Assembly: GCA_002005505.1 (NCBI GenBank)
Contig: KV908515.1
Span: 125,840 to 189,839 of the forward strand
DNA: 64,000 bases
Source: Botryococcus braunii
Taxonomy: Eukaryota; Chlorophyta; Trebouxiophyceae
Reading direction: 5' to 3'
In this document: positions 1 through 15,575 of the stretch, piece after piece
How the letters are laid out: every line of letters begins with the position of its first letter
Position numbering within the stretch: position 1 is the stretch's first letter
Notes under the pieces: model-generated
What the model was told of the DNA's origin: nothing
Seen by the model: only the letters and a program-made list of their open reading frames with translations
Databases searched by the model: none
Program-made: the position numbers and the translations under genes

Positions 1-249
1 TGGAGATGGACCAAGACTGCAAAGGAAGGGGGCCCGCAAGGAAGGAAGGAAGGTGAGACTCATTCATCAACCGGGTGAGCTTAGAGTGACACGTCTACAC
101 TGTCTACCTGGAATAGACCACCTTATATATGTGGGGAACATTCGATGAACAAAGTCCAACTTTCCACCCTACCTCCATGGGGGTTCCGACGCCATTTCCC
201 ACTTCAAGGCATTCATAGCAGAGGGAGACAGATATCCCAGCGCAGCTTG

Positions 250-4660
<4,411 letters not shown>

Positions 4661-5825
4661 TGTCATTGACTGGAATGCTCTTGCTGGTTGGATTGGTTGG
4701 ATGCATCTAGTGATGCACATGTTCGAACGCGACTTTCAACATTGACTCAGGACCGCGCGGCCCCAATAATCTATATTTGAATCTATGGCGCTGCTTGCAT
4801 TTGAAAACTTCCTTTTCACGCACCTGCGGACCCCACGTAGACTCCACGATCGACATATGGGAAGCCTCCAACGCTCGCCTGGTAGAACTCGGGCAGCCTG
4901 AATATGAGTGCAATGAGTGAACATAAAGCGCAACAAATAATGACAATGGAAAGCTTTTCACGCACAATTCCGTTTGACAACTTTAAAAGATGTGAGCAAC
5001 GAGAGATCGGAATCCTGAGTGGATCAGGGTGGACGTCAACCAGGTTGGTACCTGTACGGCACTAAGTGCCGAGGAGACTCCTGGCTAACGTCAGCATCCA
5101 GCTGTTAGAATCCAACAGTTGTCCTGAAAATAAGCTCAGACCTCCAATATTAGGAGACGGGTTCAAGTTAAGCAAGTAGCCCTTTTTTCTAGCCGACGTA
5201 TAGGGCGGCGAGCCCCGGTTGTCTCGAAGCCGAGATGTCACGCTGTGTGTTACATTTTTGAGGACGCCAAGTTTCCTGCTGATCTAAATTGTTAGGTGGA
5301 TTGCTCTTTCTCTTTTCTCTCACGGCATTGGCTTCAGAGGCTCCTTGGCCGTGGGCCAACAGTGACCTAGATCGTAAGTGGCTTCGAGTTGCTGTGCGGC
5401 CTAGAGGCTTCAAGAGCATTGGGAGGGACAATGGCGTACAGTTTTCCGAAGTTCACTCTTTGCGGGCAGAGTAGTGTTACATGTCGCTGCTCAGTCCCTG
5501 TCAGGCTCGAGGGACGTGGTGGTCCTCGGAATAGGGTTTGGTGCAGATTTCAGCCAGGGTTAAATCAGAAAACTGGACGTGAAAGATATCTTGTGACTGC
5601 TAAAGTAGCAACCGCTAGTCGTGGCCCAGCGCTGCAAAGCGGGAACTGGGATGTACTGGTGGGTTACTCCGCTTTGGATGGTGTATCAACTTGAGGTGCC
5701 CCATTCCCGGAAAGTACGTCCACTTTGGTATGTGATGTAAGTCATCGCAGTGATCTTCTGAAATCTGCAGGGATGGGAGCCCCGAATTGAAAATGGACGA
5801 ACAGGACCCTTAACTTTTGGCGGTG
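4661..5825. promoter_or_regulatory. Shared upstream region between divergent IBA57.2-like and glucokinase genes
   Basis: These 1.2 kb separate two genes transcribed away from each other, so they should hold both promoters and 5' untranslated regions, and perhaps the transit-peptide exon of the minus-strand gene. I could not recognise a TATA box, a binding site or a further coding exon here. Confidence 0.4.
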
Positions 5826-7133
5826 ATGCATTGGGTGGAGCAGGGAAAGCAAGATGTGATCTTAATAGCAGACATTGGTGGGACCAACTGCAGATTTGAG
5901 CTCTGGAAAATTGACACAAGAACTGCACGAGCTCTGGAACAGCTGCTGCATGTTGTACGTCTTTATCCCTGGGGCAAGGGCGCCCATGACACAGAATTTT
6001 TTTGGCAGTCTCTCTTTGCTGTGCCTCACTCACTGGTTTAAATAATGTCTTGCAGAATGTAGACTCATGTTGGATCCAGTTTTTTGTATTTCTTTTATGT
6101 GGCTTGATTATTTGCTACATTGATTATTTTGTGCTGGCGGCAGATATATCCAACAAAGGACTACAGCACTTTCCAAGAAGCGTTGCATGCTCTATCCCTG
6201 GAGCCGGGGTTTCAAGAGAACGTGCCCCGCAGCGCTGCCTTTGCTGTTGCAGGTCCTGTCATTGGGAACAAGTGTGAAATGACCAACCTCAGTTGGACCA
6301 TTGACGGTCACTACTTGACCCAGAAGTATGGTATTAGGTATGCCTTACCACTCCCCAGTTCTTCGGCAGGGAAGAGGAAGGGAATTGATACTGGATGGAG
6401 GAATGACGGTAGCGAAACTGGGGAATAAAGAAGCAGGAAGTTTGGGGAGCTCAGACCCAGTGAGGTGCAGTAGCTTGCTTGTTTTCTTTGAAAACAGTTG
6501 CGCCTGCTGAAATGGTCCGTATGGCACGTTATGCATCAACAAATGATCCCGACAGGCTTAACTTTTGACCGGAGTCATTATGGTTTGGGATGGATGATGT
6601 AGTATACTTGCACGGGATGTTGCTGATAATTTGTAAAGCTAAGCCCTCCCTAGCATAACAACAACCATATTTCTGAGCCCTGACTGAAAGCGATTCTTCT
6701 TTTCATTTTTGTTTTGGGGGCGGGGGGAAGGGGTCCTTTTCGGGTTTGAAGTGCACCTTGGTATTGGCATGGATGTGGTGGGGCTTTTCCTGTTTGTGTC
6801 ATTCTTCTTATATAATTCAATATTCACTTCGGTGCTGGAGTGTAGCATGGCGGTGCTGAACGACTTTGAGGCAAACGGATATGGCCTTTTGGCCCTGGGC
6901 GAAGAAGACATGGTCATCCTCAACGATGTGCCTCTGGAGGATAAGGTGCGCTTTTTTCCACATTCTATCCCTGCCCATGTGACGCCCGGCTTGGCCCCTG
7001 CAGCTGCGGTAGGGAGGGAGGGAGCGCAGGAGGGCGGAGGGGCCAACGGACTGGAGAGGAAGGGAAGGAGGGCTTGGGAGAGGCAGGAGGGAGCGGGGGA
7101 AAGGCACGGGGCAGACATGCGCGCGCGCGCGGG

Positions 7134-7164
<31 letters not shown>

Positions 7165-10100
7165 GGAGAGGGAGGGGGAGGAGAGGACGGGGGTTGGAAA
7201 GAAGGGGGAGCAGGAGGGAGAGGGACAAAGCGGAGGGGAGGGGAGGGAACGCAGAGAGAGAGGGAGGGCGGGGCAGAGAGGGGAATGTGAGTGTGTGAGA
7301 GTTTGGAGATGTTTGGCTATGCCTGATAGCTGAAGGTAAAGAGTCCGTATTTCTTCTCCCTTGCTGCGGTGCTGAATGATTGTTGGGGGGGGGGGGGGGA
7401 AGCTTTGCATGAGCGTGCATGTGTGTGACTAAGAACACAGTTCAGTCTGGGTCGCATGTATCTGCCATATGCTGTCTTTCACAACAGTTCAGTTTGTGGC
7501 GTCCCTGCCCTCCAAACAAAGCGTCAAGCATAACAATCTTGCTATTGCGACTGGAGTGAAGGCATTATAGACAGGTGATGGTCCTGTGTTCTGGTGAATG
7601 TCCTGTGTCCCGTGCCGTATGGTAGGAGAGGGTGGCACTCTGACTTGAATCGCTTTGGTGCAACGGGGGAAGGATTGCGCGTCGTACATGTAGAGACGGA
7701 ACACATTGGATTTTGATGAGACCCGGGGACTCGATCTGGCTCATCATGAACTCATCATTGACTCGTCATTGACAGGCAGGTTGTGGTTGCTGCAGGGCCC
7801 CAAAGCAGTGCTAGGACCGGGGACAGGGCTGGGGCAGGCGCAGCTGTTCTGGGACGACTTCCAGAGCAATTACAAAGTGTTTCCCTCGGAGGGCGCGCAT
7901 GCCGCCTTCGCACCTCGGGGCTGGAAGCAGCGCGCCCTGCAGGCCTGGGTCGAGAACAAGCTGGGCTACTGTGAGGTCGAGCATGTGGGTGGCCCCTTAT
8001 TTGCTCCTACTTCCTGGTGCCTCCTCTTTAATAATTAGGGGGGTTTTGCTTTTTTGCTTACACCCATTTTTGGCCATCATCACATGTCACGCGCGGCGTC
8101 CATTCTATCATGCAGTTTGCAAGATTGCACTCCTTCGCTTGATGACTGCCCTTCTCAAACTCTGGTGCCGGAATCTGTGTGCAAGCTGCCTCCTATGTGC
8201 AGCTGAGATGGACCTCACCATGCATGAAGAACCTCACCTCACCATGCGTGGAGGAGCTCTCATTTTTGAATGGGGTTTCCTGTGAGGCACCACGCTCCCC
8301 GTGTCATGTGGGGACGAAGAAGGAGGAAGGCCGCTTCTGAAGGGCCCCGATAGGGGAAAGAAAAGGGAACAGCATACAAAGGGCGTTTTTGAAGAGACAT
8401 GAAGAAAACAAGGAAAGGAAACAGAGAATGAGGGGGAATGGATCCGAGGAAAGGGTCAAGGAAAAGGGGACCATGTTACTGCTTGCGAAGGCTCCTTTGG
8501 CGGCCGGGAAGGAGCTCAGCCGACAGCGGCTCATTTTCTCAGAGTTCGAGTCTCTGATCTCCGCCAGCCCCCCACCCCTTCGCAATCTAAGACCAAAGGT
8601 GGAGGATTTCTTCGGACTTACCATTCACACCCTCCCCGCCCGGGCCTTAGGGCTGCGGATGCTCTGCCCTGCTTGCAGACAAGAGGCAGCAGATAAACCG
8701 TCACCTCCGGACTGAGGGAGCTGCGTGGGAAAAGCAGCAAGGAGGGGGTGGGGAGACAGGGGGAGCGGGCAGGGAATGAGTACGGAGGCCCGGCGTGCAG
8801 GTGGCGTGCGGGAGTGGGCTGGCTCGCATCTACGAGTTCCTGCGCTCGGACGAGAAGGTAAACCGGCCTGAGATCAGCCTTGAGAAGGAGCTGGACCCTG
8901 CGGGCATCACCAAGGCAGCGCAGGCTGGGGACCCTCTGGCTCTGGAGGCGGTGGACCTGTTCCTGGCCATCGTGGGGGCGGAGGCTGGCTACATGGGCGT
9001 GCGCACGCTCGCCACGGGCGGCATCTACATCTGCGGGGGCATCACCCCCCGGGTGCCTTCCCGCTTCTCTCTCCCAGGCGTTCCAGGCTTTTGTTGGACA
9101 AACTTTGTCCCTGAAGCCTGCTTCCCCCCTCCCTCCCCCTCCGCTCGTACTGCGTTTTTCCCGCTCTGCTGCTCTGGATTTTGTGTTCTGAATGCTTACT
9201 GTGGGACCTAGAAAGATCTCCACCCATTTGGCTCCTGTAGGTGCGCTAGAAGCATGTGCTTTAGTTGTGGAGCTCCAATATGGATTCCTGGGCTTCACGA
9301 TTTGCGTTTCGGATTTGCAACCTTGGGGTCCAGAAAGAGCTCTGGTATGGGCCAGATGATGGGCTTTCCCGCTCTTGTGGGCTTGGGCTTAGGCTTGGGC
9401 TTGGGCTTGGGCTCACCATCCTGGATGGGTACTGCACATGTCTTGGGGTGGAGGAGGAGAGGTTCAGGATTGCAAGTGTTTGTAATCATACAGTGGAGCA
9501 TTGTCGTGTGAGTGGTATTTGAATCTTGAAGAGTTTGCTTTCTAGCTAACTGCTGCCATTTGCTCTTTCCCTTCAGTAGAGTGACTGTCTTGCACGTCTA
9601 GTGGGCATGACTGGTGCCATGTAAGTTCATTCGTTCATTCAGCTGTAGGTATTCATTCGTCCGTCTGTTGCTTCATTCATTCGTCCGTTTGTTCGGTTCA
9701 TCATTCAATCATGCGTTCATTAATTCAAGAGTTCGTACGGTCAATGAACCATTTATTTGTTCGATCAATCTGGAAAGTCTGCATGCCCCAGGATAAGCTC
9801 AGCCTTTTGGGCCGGGTGTCCAGGGTCCTCCGAGGGGGGTCATCACGAGAAGGGCTTTTTACCAAGAGATTGCCGGTGGACCACCAGCAGGCGTAAGGGT
9901 CGTAGGTACTGGTAAGGGTACTACAACAGAGGAGCAAGGACTTTCCCGCTCCCAATGCCCGATGACGGGCAAATTTAAAGCGGTGGGCTGATGTCATGTG
10001 AGCGGGGGGTGGGTTTTGGGCACAGCTGATCGAGAGAATCAACCAGAAGGGCCTCCTGGACAGCTTCCTGTGGACCAACAGCCGCTTCAACAAGCTGCTG

Positions 10101-10208
10101 CGCACCTTCCCGCTCATCGCAGTCGTGAATGACAGCCTGGGCCTGTTAGGGGCTCGGGAGTATGCCACTCGCCTACTACTGGCACCTGAATTGTGCAAAA
10201 CAGTCTGA
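5826..10208 (+). CDS. glk: Bacterial-type glucokinase (Glk family), complete, six exons
   Basis: The enzyme phosphorylates glucose with ATP to glucose 6-phosphate. Exons: 5826-5954, 6144-6337, 6846-6945, 7796-7984, 8801-9052, 10026-10208; together 1047 bp, 348 residues, with every phase consistent and GT/AG at all borders. Family marks in order are the phosphate loop LIADIGGTNCRFELW (residues 12-26), AGPVIGNKCEMTNLSW, the catalytic region MAVLNDFEANGYGLLAL, the second phosphate motif GPGTGLGQAQLFW, EVEHVACGSGLARIYEF and ATGGIYICGGITPR. The length matches bacterial and algal Glk (about 320-350) and not plant hexokinase (about 500). The N-terminus has no obvious transit peptide, so a cytosolic location is inferred. 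Start chosen at the ATG 12 codons before the first motif. Confidence 0.92.
9377..9760. repeat. Short tandem repeats in glucokinase intron 5
   Basis: A hexanucleotide GGCTTG run lies at about 9377-9413. A degenerate tetranucleotide stretch built on TTCA/TTCG lies at about 9628-9760. Both sit in the 970-bp intron before the last glucokinase exon and have no visible coding value. Confidence 0.8.
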
Positions 10209-12872
10209 TTTTCTGCGACCCTTGCAAAATGCTCACAGATGAGTTGTGCAGGCGTTCCCTCTCATTACGTTGCTCCAGGGGAGAGGAACCCAACCTTCGT
10301 TGGGAAATAGTTGAAGACCCTGCATGCCATTCAGCTGAGAAGAGCTTCTGGGATTTGTTGGACCTCCGAGCGAAGGTGATTTGTATTAGATGTCAAAAAG
10401 GGGTGGACGTATTTCTTGAGTAGGTTAGCTGACAGGGTATCTGATCATCATGACAAGTAACATGCAGCTGTCATTTATTGCTCCTTCAAAGTCATGGCCT
10501 TGTGGACGGACCCACTGCTGTTGAAAAGCCATGACGAGTTTCTGGAGCCCGTAAAACTGTTACTGGATTGCAAGGCACGCTGCTTAGCAAAGTGGGAAGA
10601 TCTTGGTGTTGTATGATCTCATTCCGTAATTTGTAGTGCGCTGCAACCGCTTTTCAAGTATCCACGCAATTTTTCTGCAATGCAGGGGCAACAGATCTGT
10701 GGCAGCAGACATCAGACAAGGGCCCCATTTGTTCGTTTGCCTTCGTGTCCACAAGTAGGGACGCCCCTTAGGGTTAAACAAGGGTGGCAGCAATGGAAGG
10801 TCTTCGGGTAAACAGGACATCATCTGGGGGATCAAGATGTTTGCCTTGATAGATTCTTGCATATGCCACGCCCATCTGACTGGACAAGGGTTTCAATGTT
10901 CCAAGGCTTTGTGGCTTGGATTGGAGCTCTGACAACTTAACTTCCGTTGCTTTGAACAAGCATTCCAAGGTTGCAATGTTGTTTCGCTAGGAGTTGTGAT
11001 GGGCACCACTGTCACCATCTTTGATTAGACCTGGGCAAAAATTCCGCGTCCCTGCATGATGGATTTTTGGTGTGCGGTTAGAATAGGCTTCACTCTTAAT
11101 TCTAAAAAGCGCGGTATTCCCCCGTCGAACTGCCACATCTGACAGTGGTGAAGTCGTGAATGCAGTTTCTCGCAATCCTGTCTGGGTGTGGTGAGCTGCA
11201 TGGTACTGGTGGGGTTATTTATTGGCGTGGGTTCCGGTGTAAGCCACATCCCTCACAGATTCAAATGGGTCTTATGATGGAGGCAGATAATACTTGCCTT
11301 CTGTTGAAAATGTGGCCGGTTTCTCACGTTGTTTTTGAGCCCGGGCCATTTCGATGTAGCCAATTGTTTTGAAGCGTGGAACCTGCATGTAATGTCATGC
11401 ATTTCCAACCTGCGTCTGATGAAGTTGTCGTCTTGAAGTGCTTGCATGAGATTCAAGGAAGGAAAAGGTGGTGCTTTATTCGGCTTTGAATGTAACAGTA
11501 TACTCATTTGAAGGGAAGGAAAGAGATCAGGGTTATACTTCGCTTAGTATGACAAGCTCCTTTAAAGGGCAGGACTCATCTAGCCTGTACAGATTTTGTT
11601 CTGTCTCACATGTCAGACGAGTACCTGCTCTGGGGCCTTGTTAGTAATGCAAAGATAATCAGCATCCCCAGCGTAGTTTGCAATCATCGGACATATTTGA
11701 TGGCTATCCAGCTAAATGGCATTGTACCTTCAGTACTTGGTCATATGCACTGCTGCTCCTGCTGCGGATGCCGTAGTTCACCGACGGACATGGAAGTGGG
11801 GTACTTGCATTAGTTCCCATGTATTGTCGTATTGATGATCTACTCTAAAGGAGAAACATATTTCTTGACAACTAGTGCCGCATGTACACGGGTTGCATGC
11901 TGCAACATTGTTACCTTTAAACCCTGACTGACCGTCCTGTATGACCTTGACCATGAAGTGTGAGGTCTCCTTCTATTAGGTTCAATCAATCGAACCCGAT
12001 GACTTAAGTATTAACAGGGAGCTCCTCGAGTCTCGAGTCACGTTTGCGGTGGTACCACAAGTCTTTGGATGGTAAAGATCTTCCTTCAGTTATAGATGTA
12101 ACAAAAGCACGCCGTACCTTCATATTGGGAAGATGAGCTTCCCGCACAAACTTTTCCCTTATCCCGAAAATGATAGGTGGACTGAGTGTTCCTTAGCAAA
12201 GAAAGCATGGCCGACCCTCCACAATAGTTACAGTGCATACTTTAGCAGCAACATTTAGCAGTAGCTTTGGTGAATGATAACCCCTGCTTCAGCACTAACA
12301 AGGTTACTCGCGCCTTTGCAGTGTTGCAGCTAAGCTTGGGGCTACCAATTGGCAGACCATCCCCGCATGACAACACTGCTGTTTTCCCGTGCATCAGCAT
12401 GCCCAAATGGTGTGCAGTGTAACTGCTAATATGCAACACAACTATGCTCCATTAGTGTTGAGCATCGGTGGCAGATCCAATCACAGCACACCATTTGCAA
12501 AAGGAACTCACTGACGCATGGGGCACTAGTTCATGAAACACCTCACAGCACACCTTTGGTTTTGTCTCCACTACAACTGTCCTTCATCACCCGTCTTAAA
12601 TGTCAAAAACCTTTCACAATGAGAACATTACGTGGCCTACTGTGCTTTCATGATCTCAAAACCCTAACATGCAAAAGAGGACCCGGGAGCATAAGGCTGC
12701 CGCTGACAACTGCTTGTCAAACTCTGACAGTTTTTTTCGCAAGGTGGCCCATAAAGCAGCCTGGGCATCTCACAGCGTCGAATGTCTCATATCTGGCTTG
12801 ATGATAGAAACCATCCCTGAGAAAGAAATAACAAAAGACTCGTATGGCAATCCACGAGAGGCAAGGTGATGA
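10209..12872. other. Intergenic region between the 3' ends of glucokinase and ferredoxin
   Basis: The two flanking genes converge here. I see no convincing exon or RNA gene in these 2.7 kb. They hold one R1 repeat copy at 11041-11108 and otherwise unique sequence that should include both 3' untranslated regions. Confidence 0.5.
11041..11108 (-). repeat. R1 dispersed repeat, copy a
   Basis: Read on the minus strand it shows the R1 landmarks in order: AATTAAGAGTGAAGCC, TATTCTAACCGCACACCA, AAATCCATCATGCAGG and GACGCGGAAT. Seven more copies lie in the window at 51.1, 53.3, 53.7, 55.1, 55.2, 55.7 and 62.3 kb. This copy has no (GA)n tract next to it. Confidence 0.85.
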
Positions 12873-13794
12873 TCAGTGTGGCTTTGGAATATGACCATCC
12901 ACCGCAAAATTCCGGGTCGCACCCGGAATACGCACCCGTAGCCCATCAAGGTCCTTTTCTGCTATAATCTGGCATCCAAGGCGACTCCTGCAGCCCCAAA
13001 GTTTCGTTACACAGGTAGCAAAACCCGCCAGGTCCCCCTTTCCTGGTCTTCAATGGCAATGTCCCAACAAACATCTGCTGTAGGCATAGCGAATCGTCCC
13101 TGACTTGCAGGATGTCTTGCCTCTTTTATCTTCTAAGCACTTCTCTGTATGCACTCAAAGGCAGTGCGATATATGACAGCACAGCAATATACGCCTCTGA
13201 CATGCAGGAGCTGCACTTCAAGATTGTGGTGTGCAAGAGGTATCTCAGTTTGGGGTTGCTTCCTAAATTCCCATGTATAGGAACCGCACGTGTCTGTCAG
13301 CCCGTACGCCAGGTCTAGCATGTCGTTTTCATCATCTGATGGTTCCGGCAGCTTTGCAAACATTTCTGGATCCTGCATGCCCATAATTAGACCTTTTCGA
13401 CCATGGAGTACTACCCAAAATGGACACTGCCCAAAAAAAAATAAAAAAATAGCAATGGGTCTGATAAAATGTAGCACTCCTGACACAAAGCTGCACCCAT
13501 TGGCCTGATAGTTATCGCATACCTCGACGATAACGTGACATGTAGAACAGGCTAGAGAGCCTTCACAAGCCCCTGGGACCCATCCCTGGACCCCCTTCAT
13601 GCAAGAAGAGAGCGACACGACTCATGTGAATCATAGGACAGCGTAAAGTGTTTGACTCGCTGTTCAATTACAGTGCCACCCCACCTTCGAGATCTATATT
13701 GTTAAGATGTGCTGCTTCCAAGAGGGAGGTGCCAATCTGGACCTGTACAGTCTTGCTAGACTTATCCTTGTCATCATCAAAAGTCACATTGATC
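12873..13794 (-). CDS. MFDX: Adrenodoxin-type mitochondrial [2Fe-2S] ferredoxin, 5' end missing
   Basis: It carries electrons for mitochondrial Fe-S cluster assembly and related steps. Exons on the minus strand: 13685-13794 ([34 protein letters not shown]), 13523-13572 ([17 protein letters not shown]), 13290-13372 ([20 protein letters not shown]), 12873-12987 ([20 protein letters not shown], ending GHIPKPH and stop). All phases fit. The cluster ligands are visible as C-x5-C-x2-C in [10 protein letters not shown] plus the Cys of LGCQ. The C-terminal tail [13 protein letters not shown] is typical of plant mitochondrial ferredoxins. The targeting-peptide exon upstream was not found between 13800 and 15270. 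Confidence 0.93.
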
Positions 13795-15575
13795 CTGCCA
13801 CAAATACACCACATAGTGAATTTCGCACGGCAGACGCTCGTCCATCTTGCGCCTAGCAGGAGCTTACGTTTCGTTGCCTTGACCCGGCGGCGCCTGATGG
13901 GCAGTAGGAACCGACCCATGCAACCAGGCCCGACTGTAAGATATAATCCCTGGCGAACTTCTTAGTGCATGGCCTGCGGCAGTCACTTCGGCCACCGTGA
14001 CTTTTAATGCCTCTCGATAAAGTGTTCTTGTGCCTTTCATTTAACTAATGAAAAGCTAAACATTCTTCACCAGTGAGACTGGCGCCCAGTGGTCAATAGC
14101 ATAGCATAAGGTTACAACGGCCAATCTTCCGCAAATACAAACTCTTACGCCGCAGTTAATTTTTTACCATACATTAAATGGTAAAAACTACCAGGAATAA
14201 GCTACGAGTCCTGACAGTTTAAATTGCGAGCAAGGGACTTGACAGGTTGGGCGGAAGGCCCCGCTTGGTGTACTCTGCGATCGCTGATCATTGATGGCAC
14301 GTGGTTCTCCCATGGGCCCCACTGGGCCCCAGGTGGGCCCACTTTGAAAAAGTTTTAAGTATGCATGCATGACCCGGCACACGCGGAGACAAGATTACGT
14401 AAGCACCACCAATACTCCCCATGGCCCCCATACCTACACGAAGGGCCTTGGCCTCCACCCAGCATAACCAAGCCCTTGAAGAAAATCACAGACAGACCAA
14501 TGTGCATACAATTAGTTCCTGGTTGGTGGCGGGCGACCCCGTCATCCGGATAGATCCACAGCATCCCCAGCAACCTGTGGATGTACACGGAAACAGGGAC
14601 GTGGTGTAGAAGTGAAGGTTTTATTACCTAACAGGGGGATGCTTACACTCGAATATGAGTGAGTACACGTTTGAAATAGTGAAAGCTGTTATTGGAACAT
14701 GCCTAGGGGGTCTGCACCGTACCTGTGTCTATAGGTTTGGGTGGGAATTCTGATTGCAGATGTGATCAGTATCTGAACCAGAAATCCCGTGTACGTGGAT
14801 GCAAGTCAATAGCGTGTTTGTGTGTCTTGGCAATACCCTCTGTATGCATGCATGGGTATGTAAGTGGTCAGTCAAAGGAGCTTTTGGCAATATGTATGGG
14901 CCACAATAACTCTGATGTTTGACAGGATGAAAACTAAATAAATACAAAAGACGTATGCACCGCAAATATTGGGGCCAGAGTTTTCGTTTAGTTGACTGTG
15001 TAGCAGCAGATCCTCCCCATGGCGAACCCTAAAGTACCCAGTTGACTCCCAATTGTGTTCTCCGTAACCGGAGAGAACATGTATGCTACATACGATAGCA
15101 AAGAACTGAATAGCATGAAAAATAGGATGGAAAGGCGCGCTATTCGAAGGTGAACTGTTGCTTCGGTAGATGGGTTGACCACCGCCAACATCCGGGGCAG
15201 GCAGGAAAGACAGGCTTCCTCGGTACTTTAACCATTGGACATGAGCGACAGAAAAGTTGAAGGGGTCCACACCTGCACCGGACAGAGCTCCTGGTCAGCG
15301 GTCTGCGTGGACTGGGAGGTCCACGAGCCGCGAGGAGTGGAAGTAGGGTGGGGCTGGCGAGCGGATCCGTGCACGTGCCGAAGGGGAGTAAAGGGCGGGG
15401 CGAATGTTGATGATTAGCTGCCTAGGGTACGGGGCGTATGTATGCACGTGGGATACGGGGCATATGTATGTACGTGGGAAGGGAAAGGAAAGGAAAGAAA
15501 ATTTTTTGAAGTGGACGGGAGTTGGCGGATCATATGAGAAAGACGCACACGCCGGGAGGGAGTTACATAGGGGGT
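13795..15575. other. Upstream region of ferredoxin and 3' flank of the reverse transcriptase
   Basis: It should contain the first exon(s) and promoter of the minus-strand ferredoxin gene. No reading frame here is convincing as a targeting peptide, and no GIY-YIG endonuclease motif follows the reverse transcriptase. A GGGCCC-rich patch lies at 14311-14342 and shares a 15-base word with the reverse transcriptase reading frame near 17430. Confidence 0.4.

Noticed and set aside
5826..10208. Bacterial contamination, suggested by the glucokinase
   Set aside because: The gene has five GT-AG introns with consistent phases and is surrounded by other intron-containing genes.
14872..15270. 132-codon minus-strand frame as the ferredoxin targeting exon
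   Set aside because: Its composition is not that of a mitochondrial presequence, and no donor in the right phase could be confirmed.
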